This document shows, piece after piece, positions 44,518-52,853 of a stretch of DNA of 64,000 nucleotides (its first letter is position 1; each line of letters starts with the position of its first letter). Both the position numbers and the translations under genes were made by a program. The notes below the pieces were generated by a model, which searched no databases, was not told the DNA's origin, and saw nothing but the letters and a program-made list of their open reading frames with translations. The DNA is from Marinovum algicola (GTDB taxonomy: Bacteria > Pseudomonadota > Alphaproteobacteria > Rhodobacterales > Rhodobacteraceae), in NCBI RefSeq assembly GCF_900109145.1, contig NZ_FNYY01000019.1, forward strand, positions 32,419-96,418. Direction: 5' to 3'.

Positions 44518-45783
44518 ATGCGTTACATGGTCACCTACGATATGATGGAAACCCTTCGGAACACGAACCAGTGGCTCGGCGCGACGGCCGAGGCGATGGC
44601 CTCTTATCCCGCCTTTGCCATGTGGCCCAATCCGGCGATGACCTGGCTCGCGGCGTGGGGGTCGGTGACCGAGCGGGCTTTCGAACGCATGGCCGTCAAG
44701 CCCGACTGGGGCATCCATTCGATCACCTGCGAAGACGGGCGCGATCACCTGGTCAATATCCGCACCGAAATCAGCCGGCCGTTCGGCGACCTGATTCACT
44801 TCGAGATTGCAGGCCGCACGCCCGCACCACGCAAGGTTTTGCTGGTTGCACCTATGTCCGGACACTATGCCACGCTCCTTCGCTCGACAGTTCGGTCCTT
44901 GCTCCCTGACTGTGAAGTCTATGTCACCGATTGGCACAATGCACGTGATATTCCGGTGTCAGAAGGCAAGTTCGATGTCGAGGACTACACCCTCTACCTC
45001 GTGGATTTCATGCGGCATCTTGGCCCAGATACCCATGTCATCGCGGTCTGCCAGCCGGCGCCGCTGACGCTGGCCGCCACCGCCTATCTGGCGGAAGAGG
45101 ACCCCGAGGCCCAGCCCCGTTCGCTGACCCTGATCGGCGGCCCGATCGACCCCGACGCCACCCCTACCGACGTGACAGATTTCGGCCATCGGGTGACCAT
45201 GGGCCAGCTCGAGCAATCGATGATCCAGCAGGTCGGCTTCAAATACACCGGCGTCGGCCGCAAGGTCTATCCGGGGCTGCTGCAACTGACCTCCTTCATC
45301 TCGATGAACGCCGATCGCCACTCCAAGGCTTTCGTCGATCAGATCGGCCGTGTCGCCCGGGGCGAGGCCTCGGACCACGATGCGCACAACCGCTTTTATG
45401 ATGAATATCTCGCGGTGATGGACATGCCGGCGGAATTCTATCTCTCGACCGTCGAGCGGATCTTCAAGAACAGCGAGATTGCCAAGAACGCCTTCACCGT
45501 CGCCGGCAAACCGGTGGATATCGGCAAGATCACCACCGTGGCGGTGAAAACCGTCGAAGGCGACAAGGATGACATCTCGGCACCGGGCCAATGTATCGCC
45601 GCGCTCGATCTCTGCACCGGGCTGCCCGACAACAAGAAGGCCAGCCACCTCGAGCCGGGCGCCGGCCACTACGGCATCTTTGCCGGCAAGTCCTGGCGCA
45701 ACAACATCCGTCCGCTGGTGCTCGAATTCATCGATGCCAACAGCGATACACCGCCGGCGGCAACCCAAATCCGCGCGGTGTGA
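44518..45783 (+). CDS. phaZ: Intracellular PHA depolymerase PhaZ
   Basis: 421 aa. Degrades stored PHA to hydroxyacids. The N-terminus MRYMVTYDMMETLRNTNQWLG is the PhaZ start; the open frame 25 codons upstream is unconserved. The nucleophile region VIAVCQPAP uses Cys178 in place of the serine lipase box, as in this family. VRSLLPDCEVYVTDWHNARD and GAGHYGIFAGKSWR (His) follow. Divergent from phaC. Confidence 0.95.
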   Translation: MRYMVTYDMMETLRNTNQWLGATAEAMASYPAFAMWPNPAMTWLAAWGSVTERAFERMAVKPDWGIHSITCEDGRDHLVNIRTEISRPFGDLIHFEIAGRTPAPRKVLLVAPMSGHYATLLRSTVRSLLPDCEVYVTDWHNARDIPVSEGKFDVEDYTLYLVDFMRHLGPDTHVIAVCQPAPLTLAATAYLAEEDPEAQPRSLTLIGGPIDPDATPTDVTDFGHRVTMGQLEQSMIQQVGFKYTGVGRKVYPGLLQLTSFISMNADRHSKAFVDQIGRVARGEASDHDAHNRFYDEYLAVMDMPAEFYLSTVERIFKNSEIAKNAFTVAGKPVDIGKITTVAVKTVEGDKDDISAPGQCIAALDLCTGLPDNKKASHLEPGAGHYGIFAGKSWRNNIRPLVLEFIDANSDTPPAATQIRAV

Positions 45784-45791
45784 CCCCCCGT

Positions 45792-45864
45792 AGGGTGCGC
45801 CTTCACGGCGCACCTTCCGCCAGATACATCCGCAGGAACCAGGGTGCGCCGTAAAGGCGCACCC
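45792..45864. repeat. Paired hairpins AGGGTGCGCC...GGCGCACC
   Basis: Two similar hairpins, 45792-45815 (loop TTCAC) and 45841-45864 (loop GTAAA), share the stem GGTGCGCC/GGCGCACC and are separated by 25 bp between the convergent phaZ and Gfo/Idh/MocA genes. They look like a REP-type intergenic unit or bidirectional terminators. Confidence 0.8.
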
Positions 45865-45873
45865 GACGGCCGG

Positions 45874-46848
45874 TCAGGCTCTGGCTTTCTCAAACACTGC
45901 ATCGATCATTGCCTGCGTCCCGCGCGAGAATTCCAGAGGGCAGGGATATTCGGCCCCATCCAGCACGCTGGCGTTGAAGTTCTCGACCTGGCAGACATAG
46001 TGGTTGACCCCCGGCCAGCGCCAGGTCACCGCCTCCATCCCGGCGCGCTCCAGCGTCAGCTCGGCCTGGTCGAAGACCCCGGCGTTGAACGGCGCCTTGA
46101 CGGTGATGACGCCCTTGTCGCCCTGGATCGCCACATACTGACGAGGCGCCATGCGCATCGAATTGATCCCGGAAAAGTGGAAGGACGGAAAGCGCGCCGT
46201 CACATGGCTCCAGACGTCGACCCCCTCTTCCCAGCGCATCTCGGTCGACAGGATCTCCTCGGGCTCTTCGCCGGTCACGAAACGCGCGGTGCCGTAGGTA
46301 TAGACGCCGATGTCGGGGATCGCGCCGCCGCCGGTGTCGGCGCGGTTGCGGATGTTGCCGGTGTCGGCGCGGTTGTCATAGGAAAACACCGTGTCCCAGA
46401 GCACCAGCTCGCCGATCTCGCCGGCCTGCACCAGCTCGCGCACCTTCTGCCAGCGCGGGTGGTGCACCACCATATAGGCCTCGGCCGCCAGAAGCCCGGT
46501 CTCGTCGCGCAGCGCGATCACGCTGTCGAAGGCGCCGGCCTTCATCGCGAGCGGCTTTTCCACCAGCACATGTTTTCCGGCGCGCAGCGCCTTTTCCGCC
46601 CATTCCACGTGCAGGTGATTGGGCAGCGGGACATAGACCGCGTCCACCGCATCACTGGCCAGAATCTCGTCATAGTCCCCGAACACCTCGATCCCGGGCG
46701 TCAGCTCCTGGAACGGCCGGGCCTTGTCCGCGCTCGAGGTGGCCAGCGCCGCCAGACGGCCGCGCCGCGCGGATTGAATGGCCGGAGCCATATGTTGCCG
46801 GGCAAATTTCGCCGCGCCCAGAATGCCCCAACGAATGTGGTCTGCCAT
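45874..46848 (-). CDS. Gfo/Idh/MocA-family NAD(P)-dependent oxidoreductase
   Basis: 324 aa. Rossmann start IRWGILGAAKFARQHMAPAI, the conserved AGKHVLVEKPLAM (catalytic Lys in EKP), and the C-terminal motif GGGAIPDIGVYTYG with the family Asp/His pattern. Members act on sugars, inositols or related alcohols; the substrate is not deducible. A 19-bp direct duplication in the DNA (near 46332 and 46359) encodes a repeated NRADTG pair. Convergent with phaZ; divergent from the metallophosphoesterase. Confidence 0.87.
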   Translation of the reverse strand: MADHIRWGILGAAKFARQHMAPAIQSARRGRLAALATSSADKARPFQELTPGIEVFGDYDEILASDAVDAVYVPLPNHLHVEWAEKALRAGKHVLVEKPLAMKAGAFDSVIALRDETGLLAAEAYMVVHHPRWQKVRELVQAGEIGELVLWDTVFSYDNRADTGNIRNRADTGGGAIPDIGVYTYGTARFVTGEEPEEILSTEMRWEEGVDVWSHVTARFPSFHFSGINSMRMAPRQYVAIQGDKGVITVKAPFNAGVFDQAELTLERAGMEAVTWRWPGVNHYVCQVENFNASVLDGAEYPCPLEFSRGTQAMIDAVFEKARA

Positions 46849-46928
46849 GATCTCGTCTCCCTGAAATGCTTGCGCCGAACCCTAGCCACCTGCGGCCCGG
46901 CTGCAACCCGGAAGCGCCCGGCCCGGCG

Positions 46929-46957
46929 CTGTCACAGAGGCGTCACTCAAGTTTCAC
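46929..46957 (+). promoter_or_regulatory. Three-repeat Pho box upstream of the metallophosphoesterase
   Basis: CTGTCAC-AGAG-GCGTCAC-TCAA-GTTTCAC: three 7-bp half sites spaced 11 bp apart, the PhoB-box periodicity, 73 bp before the start codon. No phoB gene lies in the window. Confidence 0.68.
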
Positions 46958-47029
46958 AGCGCCGCAAAATCCCCTTTGCGAAGCGCGGCGAGATTGGGCC
47001 TCGGCGCTTTTACAAAAGGGACATCCCAC

Positions 47030-48964
47030 ATGCGACTTTCCTCTCTCTCACTGGCGGCCCTGGCCGGGCTTGCCGCCCTGCCCGCCGCGGCCAAGGACGC
47101 GAGCTACATTGGCACCGTCGAAACCGTTGCCGGCGACAGCGCCGGCATGGCGCGCGGCACCGTCTTTGTCGACGCCAACCGCAACAGCCGCCTCGACGCC
47201 GGCGAAACCGGGATCGGAGGCGCGCTGGTGACCAATGGCCGCGAAGTCGTGGCAACCGGCGCCGATGGCACCTACGCGCTGCCGGCCTATGACGACATGA
47301 ACCTGAGCGTGATCAAACCCGCCGGCTATGCCAACCCGGTCGATCAACAGATGATCCCGCAGTTCGCCTATGTGCACAAACAGGCCGGCTCGCCCGAGCT
47401 GCGCTTTGGCGGCATCGCCCCGACCGGCCCCCTGCCCGCCGCGATCAACTTTCCCATGATCGAGGACGCGGCCGGCGACCGCTTCAGCTGCCTCGCCTTC
47501 GGCGACGCCCAGCCCTATACCAATCAGGAGGTCTCTTACGTCCGCGAAACCGCCGGCAAGCTGCTGGCAACCGCCGATCTGTCCTCGACCGAATGCCTGA
47601 TTTTTGCCGGTGACGTGATGGGCGACGACCTGTCGCTCTATCCGCGTTTCAAGCGCATCATCGCCGTCGGCCAGACGCCGCAATATTGGGTGGGCGGCAA
47701 TCATGACGTCGATTTCGACGCCGAGACCGATGCCCACAGCTTTGACACCTTCCGCCGCGAATGGGGCCCGGAATACTGGGCGGCCGAGTTCGGCAACGTG
47801 CTCTTCATCGGCCTCGACAATGTGCGCTATCCCTGCAACGGCGTCGATCCGCACCCCTTCTGCTCGACCGACAAGAGCCATACCTACAACGGCGTGATCT
47901 CCGAGCGGCAGATGGAATGGCTGGGCAACCTGCTGCCGCAGGTGCCCGAGGACAGGCTGATCGTGATGACGGCGCATATCCCGTTCCAGACCTTCACCGA
48001 CAACACCGCCGCCAAGCACCAGACCGACAACCTCGCCGAGCTGGCCGCGCTGCTCGACGGGCGCAAGGTACTGACCATGGCGGGCCACACCCACACCACC
48101 GAAAACATCGAACCGGGCGAAGGCTTTGAAGGTTGGGAAGCGGCCACCGGTCTGGCGACCTCGCCCTTTCATCAACTGGTGATCGGCGGGCTGTCGGGCT
48201 CTTGGTGGGCCGGCGACCTGAACGCCCAGGGCGTGCCGCATGCCACCCAGCGTCTGGGCAGCCCACGGGGCTATTTCCGGCTGGATTTCGACGGCGCAAC
48301 CTTTGTCGATACCTATCTGACCTTCCATACCACCGAGGACAGCCAGTTCCACGCCGCGTTCAATACGCCCCGGTTCCGCAAATGGGCCGATGCGCTGATC
48401 ACCTATGCCGAGCTCTACGGCACGCCCTCCAAGGTGCTGCCGCCGGTGACGCGCAACGATCTGGCCGATCCCTTTATGCTGACCCGCGCCGATCTGGAAG
48501 GTGACAGCTGGGTCGCGGTGAATGTCTGGAACGGCGGCAAATCGACCGAGGTCACCGTGTCGATCGATGGCGGCACGCCGATGGTGGCCACGCGCACCCA
48601 GCCCGGCGAGGGCGAGGCCAAGTACCGCGGGCTCGACTATGCCGACCCGGCGGCGATCCTGAAACAGGCGACCCAGGGCAGCCTGGCCATCCGGTCGGAC
48701 CGCGGCGGTGACGACACCGCCGGCTATGCCATGTTCCAGGGCAACCGCATGTCCGGTGTCGCCGGCCCCTTTCCGCGTTGGCTTCTGACCGACAACAGCC
48801 TGCACCTGTGGCGTGCCGATCTGCCCTCGGACCTGTCGGACGGCGTGCATGTGATGACCGTCACCGCCACCGACCGTCACGGCCGGGCCTTCACCACCGA
48901 TTACACCTTCGAAGTGGTGGCAGAGATCCCGCAGATGACCTGGCAGACGCAGCTCTGGCAATGA
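47030..48964 (+). CDS. Secreted calcineurin-like metallophosphoesterase with N- and C-terminal beta domains
   Basis: 644 aa. Signal peptide (MRLSSLSLAALAGLAALPAAA) and an N-terminal SdrD-like B domain (about 35-130: GTVFVDANRNSRLDAGETGIGG). The metallophosphatase core is about 160-420, with FGDAQPY, IFAGDVMGDD, WVGGNHDVDFD, AHIPF and AGHTH. A C-terminal beta domain follows to the end. It probably releases phosphate from organic esters outside the cytoplasm. The upstream Pho box suggests induction under phosphate limitation. Start ATG 47030 was chosen for the signal peptide; 18 further codons are open upstream. Confidence 0.88.
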   Translation: MRLSSLSLAALAGLAALPAAAKDASYIGTVETVAGDSAGMARGTVFVDANRNSRLDAGETGIGGALVTNGREVVATGADGTYALPAYDDMNLSVIKPAGYANPVDQQMIPQFAYVHKQAGSPELRFGGIAPTGPLPAAINFPMIEDAAGDRFSCLAFGDAQPYTNQEVSYVRETAGKLLATADLSSTECLIFAGDVMGDDLSLYPRFKRIIAVGQTPQYWVGGNHDVDFDAETDAHSFDTFRREWGPEYWAAEFGNVLFIGLDNVRYPCNGVDPHPFCSTDKSHTYNGVISERQMEWLGNLLPQVPEDRLIVMTAHIPFQTFTDNTAAKHQTDNLAELAALLDGRKVLTMAGHTHTTENIEPGEGFEGWEAATGLATSPFHQLVIGGLSGSWWAGDLNAQGVPHATQRLGSPRGYFRLDFDGATFVDTYLTFHTTEDSQFHAAFNTPRFRKWADALITYAELYGTPSKVLPPVTRNDLADPFMLTRADLEGDSWVAVNVWNGGKSTEVTVSIDGGTPMVATRTQPGEGEAKYRGLDYADPAAILKQATQGSLAIRSDRGGDDTAGYAMFQGNRMSGVAGPFPRWLLTDNSLHLWRADLPSDLSDGVHVMTVTATDRHGRAFTTDYTFEVVAEIPQMTWQTQLWQ

Positions 48965-48992
48965 TCCCGGCGCCTGCTCGGCCCGCAGGCGA

Positions 48993-49023
48993 CAAAAAAC
49001 GGCCCGGGGTCACCCCCGGGCCG
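48993..49023 (-). terminator. rpoH terminator
   Basis: Stem CGGCCCGGGG / CCCCGGGCCG with a T-run on the minus strand (GTTTTTTG), just after the rpoH stop. Confidence 0.85.
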
Positions 49024-49063
49024 CCGCACTCGTTAAGAAACCCTCGGGCCTCTCTGGAAACGC

Positions 49064-49960
49064 TCAGGCCATTGCGGCCATGCCCTGTTTCTTGGCCAGT
49101 TCCTTCATCCGCTTTTGCAGCTTTTCGAACGCCCGCACCTCGATCTGGCGGATCCGTTCGCGGCTGACGTCATATTGGCCGGACAGATCCTCGAGCGTCA
49201 CCGTCTGATCCGACAGCCGGCGTTGCGTCAGGATGTCCTTTTCGCGGTCGTTGAGCACATCCATCGCCTCGGCCAGCATCGCGCGGCGCGCTTCCAGCTC
49301 GTCGCGTTCCTCGTAATCGGCGGCCTGGTCGGCGTCTTCATCCTCGAGCCAGTCCTGCCATTGCATGGTGCCTTCGCCTTCGGAGCCGACGGTGGCATTG
49401 AGCGAGGCATCGCCGCCGGACAGGCGCCGGTTCATGCTGATGACCTCCTGTTCGGTCACGCCCAGATCGGTGGCGATCTGCGCCACGTTGTCGGGGTGCA
49501 TGTCGCCGTCTTCCAGCGCGCCGATCTTGGCCTTGGCCTTGCGCAGGTTGAAGAAGAGCTTCTTCTGTGCCGAGGTGGTGCCCAGTTTCACCAGGCTCCA
49601 GGACCGCAGGATATATTCCTGAATCGCGGCCCGGATCCACCACATGGCATAGGTGGCCAGACGAAAGCCCTTTTCCGGGTCGAAGCGCTTGACCGCCTGC
49701 ATCAGACCGACATTGGCCTCCGAGATGACCTCGGCCTGGGGCAGACCGTAGCCGCGATAGCCCATGGCGATCTTGGCTGCCAGACGCAGGTGCGAGGTGA
49801 CCATCTTGTGCGCCGCCTCGGTGTCCTGCTCCTCGACCCAGCGCTTGGCCAGCATGTATTCCTCTTCCGGCTCAAGCAGGGGGAACTTGCGGATTTCCTG
49901 CAAATAGCGCGACAGGCCGCCTTCGGGCGTCGGCGCCGGGAGATTTGCGTAGTTAGCCAT
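49064..49960 (-). CDS. rpoH: RNA polymerase sigma-32 factor RpoH
   Basis: 298 aa. Heat-shock sigma factor. Region 2 (HLRLAAKIAMGYRGYGLP and VKRFDPEKGFRLATYAMWWI) and region 4 with the helix-turn-helix (LEDLSGQYDVSRERIRQIE) are complete. QKKLFFNLRKAK is the RpoH box used for control by FtsH/DnaK-type regulation. A sigma-32-like promoter lies upstream, suggesting autoregulation. Followed by a strong terminator. Convergent with the metallophosphoesterase. Confidence 0.96.
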   Translation of the reverse strand: MANYANLPAPTPEGGLSRYLQEIRKFPLLEPEEEYMLAKRWVEEQDTEAAHKMVTSHLRLAAKIAMGYRGYGLPQAEVISEANVGLMQAVKRFDPEKGFRLATYAMWWIRAAIQEYILRSWSLVKLGTTSAQKKLFFNLRKAKAKIGALEDGDMHPDNVAQIATDLGVTEQEVISMNRRLSGGDASLNATVGSEGEGTMQWQDWLEDEDADQAADYEERDELEARRAMLAEAMDVLNDREKDILTQRRLSDQTVTLEDLSGQYDVSRERIRQIEVRAFEKLQKRMKELAKKQGMAAMA

Positions 49961-49993
49961 GTTGGTCCCTCCAATGTTTAGGGCTTTAACATT

Positions 49994-50023
49994 CCATATG
50001 GTGTGGAAATCGGGCCTTTCAAG
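49994..50023 (-). promoter_or_regulatory. Sigma-32-like promoter of rpoH
   Basis: Reading on the minus strand, CTTGAAA (50023-50017) and CACCATATGG (50003-49994) are separated by 13 bp, close to the heat-shock consensus CTTGAAA-N13-CCCCATNT. It is 34 bp upstream of the start codon. Confidence 0.6.
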
Positions 50024-50218
50024 AGCACATATCCACCTTGATTACGATAATTGTACCGATCCGTTCAGATTGGAAGCCCCATGTGGCCGGATCACAGCCA
50101 TGTGCACTTCACGACAAAACCTGTCATAAGAGCGTGAATAATTGGTGTCCATGTGCACAAATGCACAGACCCTGCGGATCGGACCGGGGCCTTCGTGCAT
50201 CATCGCATTGGAAATGTT

Positions 50219-51238
50219 TCAGCCGCGCAACGCGGCAAGCAGCAATTCCATGTCTTCCGGCAGCGCGGCGGTGAAGCTCAGACGCTCTTCGGTGACCGGA
50301 TGGACAAATCCCAGCGTCTCGGCATGGAGCGCCTGACGGGGAAAGCCCTGCACCGCCCCCTGCCCGGCCTCGGCAAGCGCGCCCTTGGCGATCTTGCGCT
50401 TGCCGCCATAGGTGGCATCGCCGATCAGCCCGTGTCCGGCATGGGCCATATGCACGCGAATCTGATGGGTCCGGCCGGTTTCCAGCCAGCATTCGAGCAG
50501 CGCCACCGCCGCCGGCGCGCCAAAGCGCTCGACCACCCGCGCCCGTGTCACCGCATGCCGGCCGCCTTCGAAACAGACCGCCTGTTTCTGACGGTCGGTG
50601 CGATGGCGGGCCAGTTGCGTGGTCACCTTCAGCACGTTGCCGGGCTCGAAGCTGATGCCGCGCAGCCCCCTGAGTCGCGGATCGGCCGCATCCGGCACGC
50701 CGAAAACCACCGCCTTGTAGGCGCGTTCGGCGGTGTGTTTCTCGAATTGCGCCGCCAGCCCATGGTGGGCGGCGTCATCCTTGGCCACCACCAGCACGCC
50801 CGAGGTGTCCTTGTCGATCCGGTGCACGATCCCCGGCCGCTTCATGCCGCCCACGCCCGAAAGCGTGTCGCCGCAATGATGCAGCAGCGCATTGACCAGC
50901 GTGCCCGAGGGCGTGCCCGGCGCCGGATGCACCACCATGCCCACCGGTTTGTTGACGACGATCAGGTGATCGTCCTCGTAAAGCACGTCAAGCGGGATGT
51001 CCTCGGGCAGGATATGGCTCTCTTCCGCCTCTTCCAGCGTGATCGCCACTTCGGCGCCCTCGGCGACCCTGGCCTTGGGATTGACCTCGACCGCGCCATC
51101 CAGCCGCACCGCCCCGCTTTCCAGAAGACGCGCCAGCCGGGTGCGCGACAGGGCCGCCGCCTCTGGCACATCGCGGGCCAAGGCCTTATCAAGACGTCCG
51201 GGCGGATTGGCGCCGATGGTGAAACGGAGTTCCGGCAT
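50219..51238 (-). CDS. rluD: RluD-family 23S rRNA pseudouridine synthase
   Basis: 339 aa. S4-type RNA-binding domain at the N-terminus (RTRLARLLESGAVRLDGAVE), then the catalytic domain with GIVHRIDKDTSGVLVVAK (the catalytic Asp within HRIDKDTSG) and CWLETGRTHQIRVHMAHAGH. It modifies helix 69 uridines of 23S rRNA. Start ATG 51238 gives MPELRFTIGANPP with AGAAGGG upstream; the long open frame to 51847 is antisense to other genes. Its ATG overlaps the divergent ATG of the DUF6476 gene. Confidence 0.94.
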   Translation of the reverse strand: MPELRFTIGANPPGRLDKALARDVPEAAALSRTRLARLLESGAVRLDGAVEVNPKARVAEGAEVAITLEEAEESHILPEDIPLDVLYEDDHLIVVNKPVGMVVHPAPGTPSGTLVNALLHHCGDTLSGVGGMKRPGIVHRIDKDTSGVLVVAKDDAAHHGLAAQFEKHTAERAYKAVVFGVPDAADPRLRGLRGISFEPGNVLKVTTQLARHRTDRQKQAVCFEGGRHAVTRARVVERFGAPAAVALLECWLETGRTHQIRVHMAHAGHGLIGDATYGGKRKIAKGALAEAGQGAVQGFPRQALHAETLGFVHPVTEERLSFTAALPEDMELLLAALRG

Positions 51239-51239
51239 G
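51236..51239. other. Divergent start codons sharing one CATG
   Basis: The plus-strand ATG of the DUF6476 gene (51237-51239) and the minus-strand ATG of rluD (51238-51236) overlap within the palindrome CATG. Each ribosome site therefore lies inside the other coding sequence (ACGGAG on plus; AGAAGGG on minus). Confidence 0.85.
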
Positions 51240-51548
51240 GATGACCCTTCTGAAACGCAGGCGGAGTTGCCCGAACCGGCCAACCTGCGCTTTCTGCGCC
51301 TGCTGGTGACCGTGCTCACGGGCGTGATGATCGCAGGGGTCATACTGATCATCGCGCTGATTGTCATCCGCTTCCGCGATCCCGGGCCGCAGCTGCCCGA
51401 AGAACTCAGCCTGCCCGCCGGGGTGGAGGCCCAGGCGGTGACCTTCGGCACCGGCTGGGTGGCGGTGGTGACCGGCGACAACCGCATTCTGATCTTTGAC
51501 CGGGTCACCGGGCGGATGACCCAGGAGGTGGAGCTCACTGATAGGTGA
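51237..51548 (+). CDS. DUF6476-type membrane-anchored protein
   Basis: 103 aa. One N-terminal membrane helix (LLVTVLTGVMIAGVILIIALIVI, about 22-44) and a small periplasmic domain with VEAQAVTFGTGWVAVVTGDNRILIFDRVTG, resembling a single beta-propeller blade. I recall it as DUF6476, found opposite rluD near rpoH in Rhodobacteraceae. Start ATG 51237 has ACGGAG upstream. Its last 14 bp overlap the convergent b561-like gene. Function unknown. Confidence 0.82.
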   Translation: MDDPSETQAELPEPANLRFLRLLVTVLTGVMIAGVILIIALIVIRFRDPGPQLPEELSLPAGVEAQAVTFGTGWVAVVTGDNRILIFDRVTGRMTQEVELTDR

Positions 51549-52026
51549 GCGCCACCCAGATGTGCAGCGCGACCAGCGGAATCAGCGCCGAGGACAGGGC
51601 GATGTGCAGCCAGAGCCAGGCCCGGTAGAGCCAGCGGCTGCGATAGGGAATGACCTCGCGGTTCAGCAGGCCGGTGGCGGCGATGGCGACAAAGCACAGC
51701 GCCAGCGCCGAAGTCCAGGCATGGCCGAAGCGCACCGCATGCAACGCAAAGACAAGCACCAGCCCGACCCCGACCCAGCGATGCGCGGCATAATGGCGCC
51801 GGACATCGGCCGCGGTGCCGCCGGTGCGGGCGCGCAGCAGCATCCATTGATAGCCCATGCCGGTCAGCAGCAGCGTGCCGGTCACCACCTGCCAGGTCAG
51901 CGTTCCGCCCAGAGGCCAGGGCCGAAAGGCCGTGCCGGCGGTCAGCGCCGCGACGGCAAAGGCGAGCGCCAGCAACCCGAGCATCACGTAGGGCCGCCGC
52001 CGGATACGCAGCAGAACCTCGGTCAT
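51535..52026 (-). CDS. Cytochrome b561-like membrane protein
   Basis: 163 aa with about five membrane helices. Histidines in HRWVGVGLVLVFALHAVRFGH and in WLHIALSSALIPLVALHIW are spaced to bind hemes inside the bilayer, as in b561/ferric-reductase-like proteins. Start ATG 52026 overlaps the upstream cytochrome stop (ATGA). Last gene of the three-gene cytochrome operon; it probably passes electrons between the quinone pool or cytoplasmic side and the periplasmic cytochromes. Confidence 0.72.
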   Translation of the reverse strand: MTEVLLRIRRRPYVMLGLLALAFAVAALTAGTAFRPWPLGGTLTWQVVTGTLLLTGMGYQWMLLRARTGGTAADVRRHYAAHRWVGVGLVLVFALHAVRFGHAWTSALALCFVAIAATGLLNREVIPYRSRWLYRAWLWLHIALSSALIPLVALHIWVALTYQ

Positions 52027-52853
52027 GCCCCGCCCTCGCCGCCGCTCAGGATCAGCGCGCGCATCACCGCCCCGCCCGCCCGGGCCCGGACCTCGGCCAT
52101 GAAGGTCGCGCTGTCGGGCAGCACCGGCGCGCCCGCCTCGGGCCAGGCCGCGCCGATCGTCACCGGAACGGCGAAACCCGCCGCCTTGTCGAGATAGCGC
52201 TGATAGGCCTCTTCGACCGCACGGTAAAAGGCTTCGGTCACCTTGAGCGCGCTGTCGGCATTCAGCGCGGCCTCGGGATAGGTCCAGGTCGTGGCCCCCA
52301 TCACCGCGTCGAGTTGCCAATCCTTGCGCGGGCTGTCGGGATGGTCGTTGTGGCAGCTCACACATGGCGCGGCGCTTGCGAAATCGGGGTACATCGCCAC
52401 CTGATCGCCGCGCTCCGAAGTGGAAAACACCGGCGCCTTGGTGGCGCGGACCCGGGCAAAGGCCGTGGCCTGCGTCCCGGCAAACAGATTCGAAGCGTTG
52501 ATCGGCGCATCCGAGCCGAGATAGAGCCCCAGGCGCGGCGGCCTGGCCTCGATCCGCGCCGCCGTCAGCCGCAGGAACAGTGCCGGCAACGGCCCCTTGT
52601 CGACCCCCGGCTCGGCCCAGTCCTCGCCGAATTTCAGCCCCGCCTTGCCGCCGGGGCCGACGATCCGCGCCGTATAGGTCGCCCGCGCCGCATCGTTGAT
52701 CGCATTTACCGCGTCGAACATCCGCGCCACCGGCAGGCTGCGCCCGGCCCCGGCGCGGCTGGCCTCGAGCGGCAGCGGCGGCGGCGCGGTGACTACCAGA
52801 TAGATCGCCAGACAGGTGAAACAGCCAAATGCGACGATGATCCTGAAACTCAT
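52023..52853 (-). CDS. Monoheme cytochrome c with DUF3365/Tll0287-like domain
   Basis: 276 aa. N-terminal membrane anchor (IIVAFGCFTCLAIYLVV). One heme c motif, APCVSCHNDHPDSPRKDWQL, in the arrangement I recall for the DUF3365/Tll0287 PAS-like domain, which is often a periplasmic heme sensor or electron-transfer module. The body from about residue 40 is otherwise unassigned. Coupled at both ends by 4-bp ATGA overlaps with the pentaheme gene upstream and the b561-like gene downstream. Start ATG 52853 gives MSFRIIVAFG. Confidence 0.75.
   Translation of the reverse strand: MSFRIIVAFGCFTCLAIYLVVTAPPPLPLEASRAGAGRSLPVARMFDAVNAINDAARATYTARIVGPGGKAGLKFGEDWAEPGVDKGPLPALFLRLTAARIEARPPRLGLYLGSDAPINASNLFAGTQATAFARVRATKAPVFSTSERGDQVAMYPDFASAAPCVSCHNDHPDSPRKDWQLDAVMGATTWTYPEAALNADSALKVTEAFYRAVEEAYQRYLDKAAGFAVPVTIGAAWPEAGAPVLPDSATFMAEVRARAGGAVMRALILSGGEGGA

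Noticed and set aside
46332..46378. 19-bp direct duplication in the Gfo/Idh/MocA gene as a mobile scar
   Set aside because: It encodes a short in-frame repeat in a variable family loop; no terminal repeats or target duplication.
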